Part shown: in pieces, positions 1 to 11,677 of the stretch
Numbering within the stretch: position 1 is the first letter of the stretch
How the letters are laid out: the number at the start of each line of letters is the position of its first letter
Origin: Neofusicoccum parvum
Lineage: Eukaryota > Ascomycota > Dothideomycetes > Botryosphaeriales > Botryosphaeriaceae
Assembly: GCA_020912385.1 (NCBI GenBank)
Contig: CP087223.1
Span: 62,001 to 126,000, forward strand
Length of the DNA: 64,000 nt
Direction: 5' to 3'
Translations under genes and position numbers: made by a program
Notes under the pieces: model-generated
The model's database searches: none
Told to the model about the DNA's origin: nothing
Seen by the model: only the letters and a program-made list of their open reading frames with translations

Positions 1-769
1 CGCGATACTAGCATTGCATCTCAAACACGAAGTCGAAATAACCTAGCATTTCGGGAGATCAGTGATCTTAGGCTGCTGTAGCTCATTGCTTACGCAAGGA
101 AACAGCCAGACTTCTTCTTACCTATTTACTGTAATATCTTGTCCGAGTCCCCTACTACGTGCCAGGTGGAGCTCTTTTACGTTTATTAATACATCTAGCT
201 CAGCAGGTACGGGTGTGATAGGTGCATTGTAAGCGGTAGATCTTCCGCGGAGGGATAAACTCTTTCTTGCTTTCCGGCACCTCAGCGACACACTCCATCT
301 AAGCTGAGTGCGAGACGTTGTTATTGGGGAATCAAATATATCTTCGCCATCTCTTCACGTCTTACGCTCCATCATCGTCCGGAATTAGCATTAAATAGTA
401 ATGAAGACTTGACACATCGCTTCGCGCTGACGTGCCTCTCGAGCCTCTACCAACAGCTATCCGAAGAGCATCGACCCCGCGGCGTTGCCCGTTTATTGCT
501 CCGCCCCCTATCAAGCCTTGTGACTACGCGGTACGCCTGTAGAGACGTGTTTATAGAGATCTATAGGAAAGATAAGAAATAGACTAGCGGTACCGCCTCG
601 CTTTACCAAGTAGATTTATTGCCGTTTTTTAACATTGTAAAATCTATACATCTTTAGCATTTAACATTACTATTGTGGAACAAATGTAGCACGCACAGTC
701 ATACAATAGCTGCGCAGTATCTATGCCACTAGCAAGCCGGGGTCGAACGACGCTGCACCGTCCCCACCT
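1..769. other. no gene seen
   Basis: I see no convincing coding frame, RNA gene or repeat here. The stretch is moderately AT-rich, with short T runs near 620-640. Confidence 0.4.
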
Positions 770-1478
770 CTAATGAGACAAGCGGGTCCCAGTATTCCTA
801 TCATCCCACGAAAGGAGATCATCTCCGCAAGCGGGGCACTCCATGCATTTGGCGTCAGGAAACTCGACGTTGGAAATTTCTGAGATGTACTTAACGCCCC
901 CAATGTCGATTCGTTGAACGTATACACGGCCTGTAAGCTGAACAGAGCTTTGTGTTAGATCCTCAGGCAGTGAAAAGAGGATAGAGCCGTTGATGTTGGA
1001 GTCGACATGAAAGAGGTAGGTAATTATTGCCTGTGCTTGAGGAGGCCATGAGAATGCGGCGATGAAATCTTAGAGCTCGGCAGGTAGTCCAGACAGAGAC
1101 GCAAAGAGACGAGGATCCTTTTCTCTGTTGGTATCACACGGTGTTCCTCGGCACCACAAGCAGCTTTTTAAGATTAGACGCTCCCTTTCGTAAGTTCGTT
1201 GGACAGTTAACGGAAGAATTGGTTGGGACGAAAGAGGAAGCAGAGAGATCTCATCGCCCGTGATTTTCCAATTGCGCCTTTTACATAGCGTCCATAAAAT
1301 TTCAAAGCAGGCATGATGCATTAGAAAGACAGGGTCGTGGGCATCTCTTGATTTGCGTTGAGAGCAGAACTTTTTCAAGCAGATTTCACGCTCGGAAACG
1401 GTCAGTTTTCGAGGAACGCCATCTGGATGGATAAGGATACGAGGCGAAATTCGTGGTGATTTGGCAATGACTGGTCCT
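770..1478 (-). pseudogene. decayed protein-coding gene, family not recognised
   Basis: Reading the minus strand from about 1478 down to a TAG at 772-770 gives one frame of protein-like composition, interrupted once by TAA at 1072-1070. Residues on both sides look coding: cysteine pairs of the form CLWCRGTPC before the stop and CMECPACGDD after it, plus the hydrophobic stretch DPVFLMHHACFEIL. The TAA sits where CAA (Gln) would restore the frame, a C-to-T change at CpA. A separate 40-codon frame, 1603-1481, lies just upstream on the same strand and may be an earlier exon, but I could not join it in phase. The HxACxxxL and paired-Cys pattern recalls fungal F-box-associated hypothetical proteins; I do not claim that as an identification. 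Confidence 0.5.
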
Positions 1479-1603
1479 CGTTACTTGCGCTCCGGAGCAC
1501 CCTTCCCCTTTTTGCACACCTGCTCGGCATTTTTGGCCCGCGTCGATGGCCGCGAGGCAAAGAAGGCATCGTTGGTCACCACAGCAAAGGTGGTCATGGC
1601 CAT

Positions 1604-3299
1604 TATCTCGCCGGTACAAGCAAGTCAAGTGATCTCGACTGTGCTTGAGAAAGGCGAAACGTAGGCTCTGTATGGTGGAGAGGGCTCGCCTGGATTTTAC
1701 GCTTGAAAATTTTGGCTTCGATGGAATGGTTACACAACAGTCACGTGTAATTCAATTTGGCAAGAACGGACTGAGATTATGTGTCAAATGATGCGAGAAA
1801 AGAGGTTTCTCGTAAGAACTAAGGTATGAAATACGGCGAAGAGAGATGGTAAGCTTGAATATGCCAATGAGCGAGTCTGTACCGCCCAAGAAGTGCCCTT
1901 CGAAAAATGTGACCGACTCATGCCGTCACAGTAACCACGAGCCGACGACGCAGCATAACCGCAATGTAGGAAGCTCAGACCAATCGCTGCGGCTATTCAA
2001 GGCGACAAGTTCAGACAAACGGGTTGCGTGCGCCGATACCCACAGAGCTAACTTGGCGTTCGCCTCCTGATAATAGCTAACGTTTTTTGTCTGGATAGAG
2101 ACTGCTGCTGGGTGAAGGCGTAATGGAGCGCTTAAGATATGGTCGGCTTTGGGGAGGCTGGATAGTCCTTTGCGGGGAGGTAGACCACGCCGTGACGTTG
2201 GGGTTATGGCTGGGTGTTGGCTGGTCCGCCGCCAATTCGCCACCTCCGGCCCACGTCTTCATCCACCACCTTCGTCCATCGCCCCCATCTCGTGCCATCG
2301 TCAGTCACCATTTTTCACTGCCCTTGCCTGCCACATTTCACTCGTTTCGAACTCTGTCGCCTATCGATTGATTCGTCTGTCTGCCTAGCCCAGAGTTGTC
2401 ACCCACAATTGGGCCGGCTGGGGCGACGCCGCACTACTGGCTGACAGTGCCTGTAACCACCTGTATTTATCCCGTCTCCCGTCCCTCCCGCCGCCTGTCA
2501 TTCCTCAGCTAGCATTGAAAGCTTATTTCTCACCATCTAGTGCTATAATCGCTACGGTTTCTTGCTTTCCGTCGCTGCACTTGTCGCATCCTCTCGCACC
2601 GTGCCTCCGCCAACACATCCGGTCCGCTGACCGCGCGAACGCCGAATTGTGAGTCTCCCCCTGCCGTTTGTCGGTACTGCATCTATATATTGTTGTTTGG
2701 TGGCTTAAATATAAGGGATTGCAGTAAATGGCGGACTTGACTTAGAGGCGACCGTGCCTGGCTTCCGGACCTGACGGCAGCGACCTGTGTTGGGAAGCAG
2801 GCTATTCTGCCCGGCTACAAGTTAAAATTCTGGTCTTCTCGTAGATGCTATGCTCCATACTCGTTTCCGCCATCGCGGTGGCTGCCCGTCTTTTCCCATG
2901 GTGCAGGCGTGGGCTATTGAGCTGAGGGGGCCAAAGGCTGCTCTGAGATCACCAGGACGGATGGGATCCTGCTTGTGCGCAGGGAAACTTGGCTGATAGT
3001 GCTGCCGTGTGATTAAGAATTTACATCTTTTTCAAAACGCTATGCAATGGCTGCCGGCGAGCCGCACCTCTTCGTTCAACGCAACGTGCCTGGCGTTGTC
3101 AATGAAAGGCTCCTAAGCTATTTAAATCTTATTTTATCTTAATAATCATCTAACCCTAAGAGTTTTTCCAGGTGTAGAGTCATTTATAAATTATTAAAAT
3201 ATAATGAACTGTAGTAAATAATATAGATGTTAAATAATGATTGTAATTGACTATAAAAGTCTCTATTTACAGCAACGAATATAGTATTATATAGATAGA
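1604..3299. other. gene-free stretch with an AT-rich patch
   Basis: No supportable gene. Overlapping frames at about 2080-2440 occur on both strands and show no family features. About 3110-3300 is strongly AT-rich, dominated by TA, AT and AA steps, and borders the LINE 3' side. Confidence 0.35.
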
Positions 3300-3503
3300 T
3301 AAATTCATTTTTCTTCCCGATATAGCTCCCTTTCGGGTCCATGCGGGGTAGGCTATCTGCGATATTTTACATGAGAGGGAAAACCTGGTCTCCCAGGTGA
3401 AAAACCCCTCCTTTCTTCTTGGGTTGGTTGCCCTTCTTATTCCGTTTTTCCTGCTTACCGGTAGAAGCTACTATAGCAGCCTTATATTAGCTAGGTGTTA
3501 ACC

Positions 3504-6500
3504 TTAGCTCTCTCTTTCTCCCATGTCCTGGTGCTGGTCCTCCTGGTCAAGATCCTGGTTCTCCTGGTAGTTCTCCTGGTGGACCTCCTTGGCCTCCTGG
3601 TCCATCTCTCTTGCCAGACTAAATTGGTTTAGCAGCCCTAGGTGTAGAAACTACTTTGTTGCTGCTTGGACCCCTTTCTTTGTTGACAGAAGGGTGTGGT
3701 AGTCTGTGGTTTCTGCTAGTTGTAGCATCTGTGCTCTGCCTTCTTGGAAGTGTGGGCAGAACAGGAGGATGTGCTTTGGTGTTTGTCTGTGCCAGCCACA
3801 TGGGCAGGCTGGGCTGGGGTGGCCTGGTACCTTGCGCCTGGAGAGAAAGTCTTCAAGGCCAATGTGTTCAGTGCGCAGCAGGGTGAGGAGAGTGCTTTGT
3901 GGTTTGGTGAGTTCACTGTGGAGCTGCCTGATTTTTGGATTCCAGGATGCGCCCTGGGCTACTGGCTTGTTTCTCCTCTCCTGTCTAGTTTGCTTTGTCC
4001 ACCTCTCCTTCCATAGCTCTCTGATTGCCGTACGAAGCCTGGTTTGCTCTGGGAATTTTTGACTTGCAGGGGGGCAGCTGCTGAGGAGGGAGTCTAGTTT
4101 TCTCCCTAGTAGTGTTCTCCTAGATGGGCCAGAAGCTCCCTTGGCATTCAGTGTGGCCCTAGCAATCATCTTGATGTCCCTGCATGTGTTCTTAACTATT
4201 GTGGCTACCGGTCCCTTTTTGCTTCTGATTGTATGTGCCAGTGTAAGCTCATCTAAGTGGAGTGAGAGGGGGGCAATCCCAGTCTCATGCTCCAGTATTT
4301 GGGTGGGTGTTGACTTGTATGCTCCAGAGATGGCACGCAGGCACTGGCTTTGGATTTTTTCCAGGGGTTTGGCTGCTGTCTTTCTTGCTCCTGGGGTCCC
4401 TTCTGGGGAGTGCCACACCCCACAGCCATAGGTGAGAACTGGTCTTACTACTGCAGTGTAGATGTGGCGTGCCTTTGTAAAGGAGGCTCCCCAGGTAGAT
4501 GCTGCAAGTCTGGAGAGAGAGGTGCATTGCCTTGTTGCCTTAGCAGCAGTCTCCCTGATATGGGGTCCCCACCTGAGCTTGCTGTCTACATGGATGCCAA
4601 GTATCTTAATCTGTGGTTCAGGGTTGCCCTCAAAGCCGGGGATTTGAATCCTGGCCTTCATGTTGAATCTTTGTGGCCTTCTGGTGAAGTGAATAAGGTG
4701 GTACTTGTCTGGGGAGAATGCAGAGCCATGGGTGGCTGCCCACTGCTCACAAGTATTGTTGGCCTCCTCTAGTGCTCTGCAGTTTTGTTCTGTTGACCTA
4801 CTGAAGGTAAGAATATTGGTATCATCTACGAAGCCTAAGGGGAAGGTGCTTCCCCTTTTTAGCTCCGTAAGGAGGTTGGAGGCAAAGTAGAGGTAGAGGA
4901 TTGGTGAGAGCGAGGATCCCTGGGGGATCCCAGTGGGGGTTGAGATCTGTGGGCTGATGTAGCCGCCAAAGGAGAGCTGAGTGGACCTGTCCTGTAGGAA
5001 GGAGTGTGTGAATCTTTCTACCCAGCTTGGTAGCCTTGCTGCTCTCATGTTGTGGAGGAGCCGCTTATGGGAGACATGGTCATAGGCTCCTGAGATGTCC
5101 AAGCTGAGCACTGAGGCTACAAGGCCTGGATCCTGTGCCCAGATAGTGTGTATCTGTTCAGTGAGGAGTTCGAGAGTTGTGGCTGCTGATCTATTCCTTC
5201 TGGCTCCCATCTGGAAGTCTGGGAGTAGTCTGTGTGTCTCAGTTGCCTGGGAGATTCTATCTGCTACAATCCTCTCAAGCAGTTTCCCCAGCGTGTTAAT
5301 TAGTGCGATTGGTCTGAAGGACTTGGCCTTAGTGTAGTCGTCCCTTTGTGGCTTTCTGAGTACTACAGTGATGGAGCACTTGAACTGTCTAGGGTGATAG
5401 GAGAGTACTAGGCACTGTTGGAATAACCTTGTAATGGGTTTGCTTAGTACCTGGGCGCACTGCTGTAGGATCCTGTTGATAATCCTGTCTGGCCCAGGAG
5501 CTTTGTCTGGGGAGAGCCTCTTGATAGTGTATAGGGCCTGCTCCTCGGTAAGGTCCTGTGGTATTTCTACTGGTGCTGGGTATGTAAATCCAGCTAGGTC
5601 TGAGAGGTTGGCATCCTTTGGAGTGGGGAAAAACTGGTTCCTGATGATTTCTGTCTTGGACAGGGTATCATAGTGTAACTGCCCATCTGAGTCCCTTAGG
5701 GGGGGAAACTGGGGTGGAGCTGGTGGCTCTAGTGCCCTTGTTCTTGCCTACTTTGATAGCTTCCAGACTGCGCTTGAATCTGAGGTGATATTAGCTACCA
5801 TTGTGCGCCATGCCTTAGTCCTATCCTTTCTGATTTGCCTCTTTTTACTGTTGGCTATAGTCTGGTAGGTGATCCAGTCCTCCTCTCTTCCTGTAGTAGT
5901 CCACTTCCTCCTAGCACCTCTGGCTTGTTGAACTAGTATGGAGCTTTCCTTTGTCCACTGCATAGAAGCCCAGGGTGATGGCCTTGTAGTAGGGATAGTA
6001 TCTCGGATGGTGTCTTGGATGATCTTCTGGAGCTGTTCAGTAAAGTGGTTTAAGTTCTCTACTGTTGCTAATGGGAGGCCCTCTAGGCCTTGGATCCTGA
6101 GCTGGAGCGTCCTGTTGACCTTTTCCCAGTCCGCTTTCTTCCACTGAGGTCTAGGGGGTGGTTGGGTTACCAGGGTGGGGGCGGTGTCAAACGTGGTGAG
6201 GATGGGTAGGTGGTCAGAGGAGGATTCAAGCTCTAGGGGGATTCCACAATGTAAGATTCTCTCTTCCAGCCAGTGAGAGGTGAAGATAAGGTCTAAGGTG
6301 CTTTCACTATTCTTGGTTCTTCTGGTAATAGTTCCCCTGGGTAGCGTAAGGTTGAGGTTGGCTGTTGTAGCTATTCCAATCAGGCTGTCTGCAAGGCTGT
6401 GGTGTGTGGGAGAGGTGATGCCTCCCCAGAGGGGGTGATGCAGGTTGAAGTCTCCGAGGAGGATATGTTCTCCTTGCCTGCCAAGGGCTCCTGGAAGGAG

Positions 6501-6875
6501 GGAGAGCGTTTCTAGGGAGGTGCTGGTGTGGGAGAGTGGTACTGGGTTGTAGCAGTTATGTATGTGGATGCTACGTGACTTGGTGATAATAGTGAGGGTA
6601 ATGAGGTCCGGGGAGTGTATAGTTTCCTGCCATGATTCTGGAGCCAGAGCCTTGCTTATAAGGAAGCAGGTTCTCGCCTCGCCCTCCTGGGGGAAGACTG
6701 TATGGTAAGCTGGGTGTCTTGCTGTGGTTTTGATCTTTGGATTCCTCCAGGGTTCCTGGAGAGCTAGGATGTGGTGGGTTTTTGGGTCTAGCTCCTTGAA
6801 GAGGGGAAGCATGACTTTATCCTTGCTCTTATTTACGTTGTACTGTAGGATAGAGAGTGTATTTGTCTCCATCAT
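3504..6875 (-). pseudogene. LINE ORF2: endonuclease plus reverse transcriptase, two nonsense codons
   Basis: The 1124-codon frame opens with an endonuclease/exonuclease/phosphatase domain: LQYNVN, LALQEPW, LLGDFNLHHPLW, STLDLIF and SSDHLPI appear in the expected order. The reverse transcriptase follows, with FRPIALIN, the PQGSSLSP turn and the catalytic box FVDDTN (Asp-Asp kept; the usual Ala replaced by Val). Near the end is CPCGWHRQTPKHILLFCPHF, the C-terminal Cys/His motif of Tad1 elements; I see no clear RNase H domain. TAG codons at 5750-5748 and 3653-3651 interrupt the frame. Related elements usually have Trp at both places (K-W-A-R and K-W-F), so TGG-to-TAG changes are likely. The frame stays open on both sides and ends at TAA 3506-3504. 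Confidence 0.85.
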
Positions 6876-8422
6876 TGGGTTTCATTCATTACTGTGTCAG
6901 GCTGCGTGGGGTTGGGTGTGCTATCTTGAGTAGCAGGAGTGGTTTCCCTAGGGTTTCCTCCATCCGCATGTTGGGAGCTGCGTAGTCCAAAGCTAGTGAA
7001 GGTTAGCTGACTAGGTAGAGGGGGTCTGCTAAGGTCCCTTGGCCTGCCTGGGCCTCTCTTAGGCTCCTCCTCCCTTGGTCTCTTTCTAGACTTTGCAAGG
7101 GTCCAGCCTTCCTGTGCCTGCTGTTGAGTAGCCTGGGGCCTCTCTCTATATCCTCCTGGGTTTGTAAGCCGGGCCTGAGTAGCCCTGGTCTGGTTTGCCT
7201 TGCGGGTGGGGCAGGAGTTACTCCATGCAGTGTGCTTTTGGTTGCAGTTAGCACACTGGGTTTCCTCCTTGTTACAGTCTCTGGTGTTATGACTGCTAGC
7301 ACACTGGCCACACCTAGGCTCCTTCCTACAGTGCTTTGCTATGTGTCCATAGGCCTGGCAGTTGTAGCACTGGGTAACTGTAAACGCAGGGCTATAAAAC
7401 TCTGCAGTATGGAGGGAGAAGTTGCAGAGCACTCCCTTTTCAATAAGCTGGTTGGCTGCCTCTGGGTTGGTGGTGCTAAGGATTACTGCTGAGTGTGTCT
7501 TCCCTTCAGGTTGCTTCTTCTTTAGCCAGGCCAGCTTGGCGATCTGCAGGTTAGGGTGTAGTGTCCTATTCTGCTCCTGGAGGGTGCTGGCAGCCTGTAG
7601 CTCAGCAGGATCAATTCCCTTGAGGGGGACATTGTGTACTAGGACTGAGTACAGCTGCTGATTTGGTCGGATCTCCTGGCCTAGCCCAGCTGTCCACTCC
7701 TGGTCTCCGAGTAGGTCTGCCCTGGTTTGTGCATCAGGCACAAAGATCCTAATATCCCCACTGGGGAGCTTCCTTGCAGCAAGAACCTTCTTACAGGCAG
7801 GATTCTTGCCCGCCTGGATTGTCTGGACAATGGCCTGGTTTGAGAGTAGGGCAACAGCCTCCCTAGTGGCTGGTTCAGAGAGGTGCAGGGTGAGTTCAGT
7901 GGTGATGGGGGGTGTAGAGGCTTTTGGGGGGGACCGGGCTACAATCTGTGACCATTTAGGTATAGCAGGCTGTAGTGGCTGGTGTACTGCCTTCTTCACC
8001 TGCCTGATCTCATCCAGGATGTCCTTGAGGTCTGGTTCCTTGGCCTCGGCCCTTTGGATAGTAGTAGTGTAGTCCTGGAAGATTGTCTTGGCAATCCTGA
8101 AAAAATTTTCCAGTTGGGGAGAGAGAGCTGGAAGGTCACCACCTGGCGTCTGTAAGGCTTGGTTGAGGTTGTCCAGTGTCTTGATGGCTCTATTGATGTA
8201 TTCCACACTGGTTTGAGGTCCTCCATTAGTCTTAGGAAGGTGTTGTGGGTGATTGTTGGGGGTGGTCTGGGAGAGGTTTCCTCCCCCTTCCTGGTCCTCT
8301 CCTTCCACCACGGCGCTGCTGCAGCTATTAGGAGTGCTGCTATAAGGTTCGTGAGGTCTAGGAGAGTTCCTAGGGCCCTCTCCTATTGCCGTAGCTTGAG
8401 GTTGATTTTTTGGTGAGGTCAT
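6872..8422 (-). CDS. LINE ORF1, gag-like zinc-knuckle protein
   Basis: A 516-residue open frame. The C-terminal half holds three knuckle-type motifs: a perfect CX2CX4HX4C (CYNCQAYGHIAKHC), then CX2CX3HX4C and CX2CX3HX6C variants. A basic, Pro-rich tail follows (KSRKRPREEEPKRGPGRPR). The N-terminal half is polar and Gln/Pro-rich. This is the typical LINE ORF1 nucleic-acid-binding protein that packages the element RNA. The frame is intact, unlike ORF2. Its TGA overlaps the ORF2 ATG by two bases. Confidence 0.85.
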   Translation of the reverse strand: MTSPKNQPQATAIGEGPRNSPRPHEPYSSTPNSCSSAVVEGEDQEGGGNLSQTTPNNHPQHLPKTNGGPQTSVEYINRAIKTLDNLNQALQTPGGDLPALSPQLENFFRIAKTIFQDYTTTIQRAEAKEPDLKDILDEIRQVKKAVHQPLQPAIPKWSQIVARSPPKASTPPITTELTLHLSEPATREAVALLSNQAIVQTIQAGKNPACKKVLAARKLPSGDIRIFVPDAQTRADLLGDQEWTAGLGQEIRPNQQLYSVLVHNVPLKGIDPAELQAASTLQEQNRTLHPNLQIAKLAWLKKKQPEGKTHSAVILSTTNPEAANQLIEKGVLCNFSLHTAEFYSPAFTVTQCYNCQAYGHIAKHCRKEPRCGQCASSHNTRDCNKEETQCANCNQKHTAWSNSCPTRKANQTRATQARLTNPGGYRERPQATQQQAQEGWTLAKSRKRPREEEPKRGPGRPRDLSRPPLPSQLTFTSFGLRSSQHADGGNPRETTPATQDSTPNPTQPDTVMNETQ

Positions 8423-8483
8423 GTTTTTTATAGTATTATATACTAGTCAAGAAAAGAGCGTACATAATTAAGGCTTAGTATTA

Positions 8484-8523
8484 TAACCGCGGTGTAAAAG
8501 GTTATAAGTGAGCACCGCGGTTA
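8484..8523. repeat. 11-bp perfect inverted repeat with 18-nt loop
   Basis: The left arm TAACCGCGGTG (8484-8494) and right arm CACCGCGGTTA (8513-8523) are exact reverse complements. They lie between the LINE 5' end and the small secreted ORF. The site could be a bidirectional terminator, an operator or a remnant of another element; nothing in the sequence decides between these. Confidence 0.7.
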
Positions 8524-8669
8524 CCTCCTTCTTTAGCGACTGTGCCGTAAAAAATTCGCCGCCAAAACCCAGGAGTAATACCATGAACGGAGCTGGAGAA
8601 AGCTCACTCCGATAAATAGCTCCCTCAGAACCAAAGCTATCGAACACACCATACAAAGCTGGTAGTCTT

Positions 8670-8942
8670 CTAGCAGCGGCCGCAGCTCTGCAGGGAAACA
8701 TCTGCACTGCCTTGGTTTCCGGTAAAGCCCATACCGCAAGACTCGGTGACGCTAACGAACCAGTTGGCCCCCCTAGCAGCAATGACACCGTCGCCACCTG
8801 GCTGGATACAGGTGCTGCCAATGACCTGACGCTCAACAGGAGGGTCGATGGTGACATCGAGCAAATTGACGCAGCATCCCGTCTGGGCGAGAGCCGGGGC
8901 CACAACAGCGGCGATAAGGGTGAACATCTTGACGGAAACCAT
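8670..8942 (-). CDS. small secreted cysteine-rich protein candidate
   Basis: An ATG at 8942-8940 opens a 90-residue frame. It begins with a clear signal peptide (MVSVKMFTLIAAVVAPALAQ, cleavage probably after ALA or AQ), followed by about 70 residues with six cysteines, starting with an adjacent pair (TGCC). Small size, secretion signal and Cys content fit a hydrophobin-like surface protein or effector-like protein, but spacing does not match hydrophobins well. A possible GT donor (GTATGG at 8734) within a Cys codon context means the last 20 residues may instead come from another exon. Family not recognised. Confidence 0.5.
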   Translation of the reverse strand: MVSVKMFTLIAAVVAPALAQTGCCVNLLDVTIDPPVERQVIGSTCIQPGGDGVIAARGANWFVSVTESCGMGFTGNQGSADVSLQSCGRC

Positions 8943-9242
8943 GGTCTACGTAGAGTAAATATAAAGCTATTATATCGTAGTTTAACGGTGCACTTACGAA
9001 TGATTGTAAATGGAGCCTGAGAGGTGGTTGAAGTGGGTGATTGGATAGATACTCTAATAAGTGGTTAGTAAGCAGAGCCGTTAAAGCTATAGAAGACCAT
9101 GCACTCACTTGAATGATTTGGAAAGCTGCTAATGCGATCTTGTTGATGTCGTCTAAGCGAGGCAGATTCAGCAGCTTAAATAATGGTCTTGGAGACCGAG
9201 TAGGGACGGACTCGGATGCTACCGCTTGAAGCTCCAAGGCTT
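8943..9242. other. upstream region of the small secreted ORF
   Basis: No further gene is supported. This presumably holds the promoter of the secreted ORF. I see no distinctive motif. Confidence 0.3.
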
Positions 9243-9425
9243 TTTACGAGTATTTCTTTATCCGAGCGTACGATCGTGACGATCGTTAAACATGTTAGGA
9301 CTGGACGCCTTAGCAATGAGGTCTTAGCCAAGACTATTTACGAGTTATTTCTCTATCCAAGCGTACGATTATAACGATCTTTAGATATGTTGAGACTGGA
9401 CGCCTTAACAATGAGGTCTTAGCCA
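9243..9425. repeat. tandem duplication, two diverged copies, period 94 bp
   Basis: Copy 1 (9243-9330) and copy 2 (9337-9425) both run from TTTACGAG through AGCGTACGAT and GGACGCCTTA to ATGAGGTCTTAGCCA. Most differences between them are transitions (C/T or G/A), consistent with duplication followed by point-mutation decay. No coding function is seen. Confidence 0.8.
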
Positions 9426-9429
9426 GTCC

Positions 9430-10785
9430 TAAGAGGTATAGCAACTAGCGGGGACGCTGATATTAACGAAGCGGTCGGAAGAGAGATAACCGCTTACCCC
9501 GCTAGGAAGCGAGAAATAGGAAGAAAGCCGAAGCGCCTAGACCGTTATGGTCCAGTGGACCTGACTGCACGATAACTCCAAGTACCTCGCGACGTTCGCC
9601 AAGCAGGCGTTTCCTACGCGGTTCAGGAATTGTGAGCAGGAAGCCGGTCCGAAAGACGCACGAGCAAGCGAGCCACGACACACCTACCGAAGCTTACAAA
9701 GCGCACCGAACCATACTCGAAATCATTCTTACGGGGTATCCAGACGGTCTGAATGAACTACTTACCGGATGCCCAACAGTCATCATTATCGCGAAGCTTC
9801 TCAAAGCATACGGATGCGTATAAAGGGTGATGAATTACTTTATAGGGGGAGTTTTCACGGCCAACTTCAGCAATCGCTTCCTTCGGGATCTTCCAGGACT
9901 CATGGTTCAACTCGCGTACCATACGAGACATTCGGCCACGTTTTACCACGCGATGGCGTACGCAGCGAGTAATATCGAGCAGCTTCGAGATCAGATACAA
10001 GACAAGCCGCGTGAGCTAGCCATTCTCATCGAGGACTGTGCAGAATTTTCGAATAGTGACAAAGATAGCGGTCATCAGGATCTTGAGGCGTGGCTATATG
10101 GGAAGGGTCTTTCTCTTCGGCTTGCAGAATGGCGTTGGTTTGCATGTCTATTACTACGAGTCAGGGCTGCCCGTATTGATAAAAGCCCGGGTGGGTGGGA
10201 ACACCGCTTTCAGCAGGGCATCGTTTTGATACTTGCTACTACGAATCGATTGCATCATGCCAACTCCTGATCTTGTCCTGTCCAGTTAGGTCGTCAGAGC
10301 GACGGCAACTCCCATCGCAGGCCGTTAAAGCTGCGGAATTTCCCGGTGCAAATCGTCAGGAAAGCGGTGAGGTATTCCCGCAGCGGTACATGTTGGCGAC
10401 CTTAGTATTGACAAGATACCGAAACGATGTTATACACATGACGCCAATGAAGTAATTACGCGGCGTAATACCCATCTCAATGAGCTCATGACTCTGTCAA
10501 TAAGATTATGACGATCGGCGATTCGTTATCTGTGCTGAATAAGCAGGTGGAGCTGTCAAAGCGTCCTGCAACAGTACATCGATTGGAGCGCCCCACACGG
10601 TGACACGGTCGAAATCGCCGCATCCATGGCGGAGCTCGACGGAATTAGCAGGTCACATGCTCACATTCATTGGCTGCACACCGCCATGCCGGACCAAGCA
10701 ATAAATTTACCGTTCAACAGCGCTATCCCGGGTTAGGATTCCCAGCCCCTTTACGCCCTAACAATGGAATTCAAAATCCACCTCA
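9430..10785. other. gene-poor stretch
   Basis: Short frames exist on both strands (for example 9827-10270 plus, 9758-10000 minus), but none shows a recognisable domain or intron-exon structure. I do not call a gene. Confidence 0.3.
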
Positions 10786-11275
10786 ATGTCAACGGCAAGT
10801 AAGTACGAGATTGAGAATGCTTCAGAAATCTTTCATCTTTCCTACCAGGAGCGAGACGGCTTAGACGATGCGGCCCGGAAAATATTGACAGTTATCAAGG
10901 ATGTGCCGCAGCTCGAGGAAGTTAAAAGAGAGGTTTTGCAGAGGAAGAGCACAAATAATAGAGGCGAAGGCATGAAGAACAGTAGCGTTCGCTCATTGAG
11001 CAAGATGCTCCACCGTTTCGATGCTTCAATACCGCTATCAATGCAATTTATCGTTAAAGGTGAAGGCCTTCGTGATTGGATCAGTTCAAGAGATCGAATG
11101 GCAGAAGATCGAGCGCTGTGAGAAAATACAGCACGACGTATTTTGGTGCTATGCTGAAGAGCATCTACGCGACGTCGCCCAACCCACGGAAGGCTGGCTA
11201 GAGAAATTGAAGAAAGCAGCATGGAATAAGGAGTTTCGAAACTCGTCAAATGTTCGCCAATTGGACACAGGTTAG
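10786..11275 (+). pseudogene. possible gene remnant, two overlapping frames
   Basis: A frame starting MSTASKYEIENASEIF runs to 11121. A second plus-strand frame, with EIEWQKIERCEKIQHDVF and GWLEKLKKAAWN, continues to 11275. Both have ordinary soluble-protein composition, with charged helices and few rare residues, unlike nearby random frames. The switch between them near 11050 looks like a one-base frameshift, although a missed intron is possible. No family is recognised and there is no strong neighbour context. Confidence 0.3.
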
Positions 11276-11677
11276 TCTCACAGCGTCCATCTCGCGGTAT
11301 TCAATTTTTGACGGCCACAGAAATCCATGAAGAACTGCTCAACGGATCCAACGATGGCAGAACTGAAGGATGGGCATCTCGGCCAGCCTCACCTGTTACA
11401 GCATAGGAAGAATGTGGCAACGGTCCGGCGAATCCGTTACCCCTGAACGGCGGCATGTAGTCTCCCTACCGTTATCTACATCTCCGATATCTCCTTTTGG
11501 AGTTCCACCGGCGCGGTCAGGGCTACTGCCGAACAAAAGACGCCAAGTGGAAGAAGGCGGTGACGGCGTACGCCTGCGACGGAAACAGAGCCGGGACGGC
11601 CAGGATCCGCTGGTTTTGCATCAACAAAGTTTTCCAGGGTTCAGTTCTCCGCGCGTAAATAGGTCACTCACAATCTT

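Larger units (their letters stand above)
3300..8440 (-). mobile_element. non-LTR retrotransposon (LINE), Tad1-like, minus strand
   Basis: A near full-length LINE. ORF1 (8422-6872) is a gag-like protein with CCHC knuckles; ORF2 (6875-3504) carries an apurinic-type endonuclease, a reverse transcriptase and a C-terminal Cys/His motif. The ORFs overlap as ATGA (6875-6872), consistent with termination-reinitiation. A 3' untranslated part of about 200 nt follows ORF2 and ends near an AT-rich GATA-like run at 3285-3300. I could not fix exact ends or target-site duplications. The layout fits the fungal Tad1 clade. ORF2 has two in-frame TAG codons, so this copy is probably dead on its own. Confidence 0.85.

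Noticed and set aside
3525..3611. Collagen-like Pro-Gly repeat on the plus strand
   Set aside because: Antisense of the LINE ORF2 tail, which encodes the DQE/HQE-rich end of the protein.
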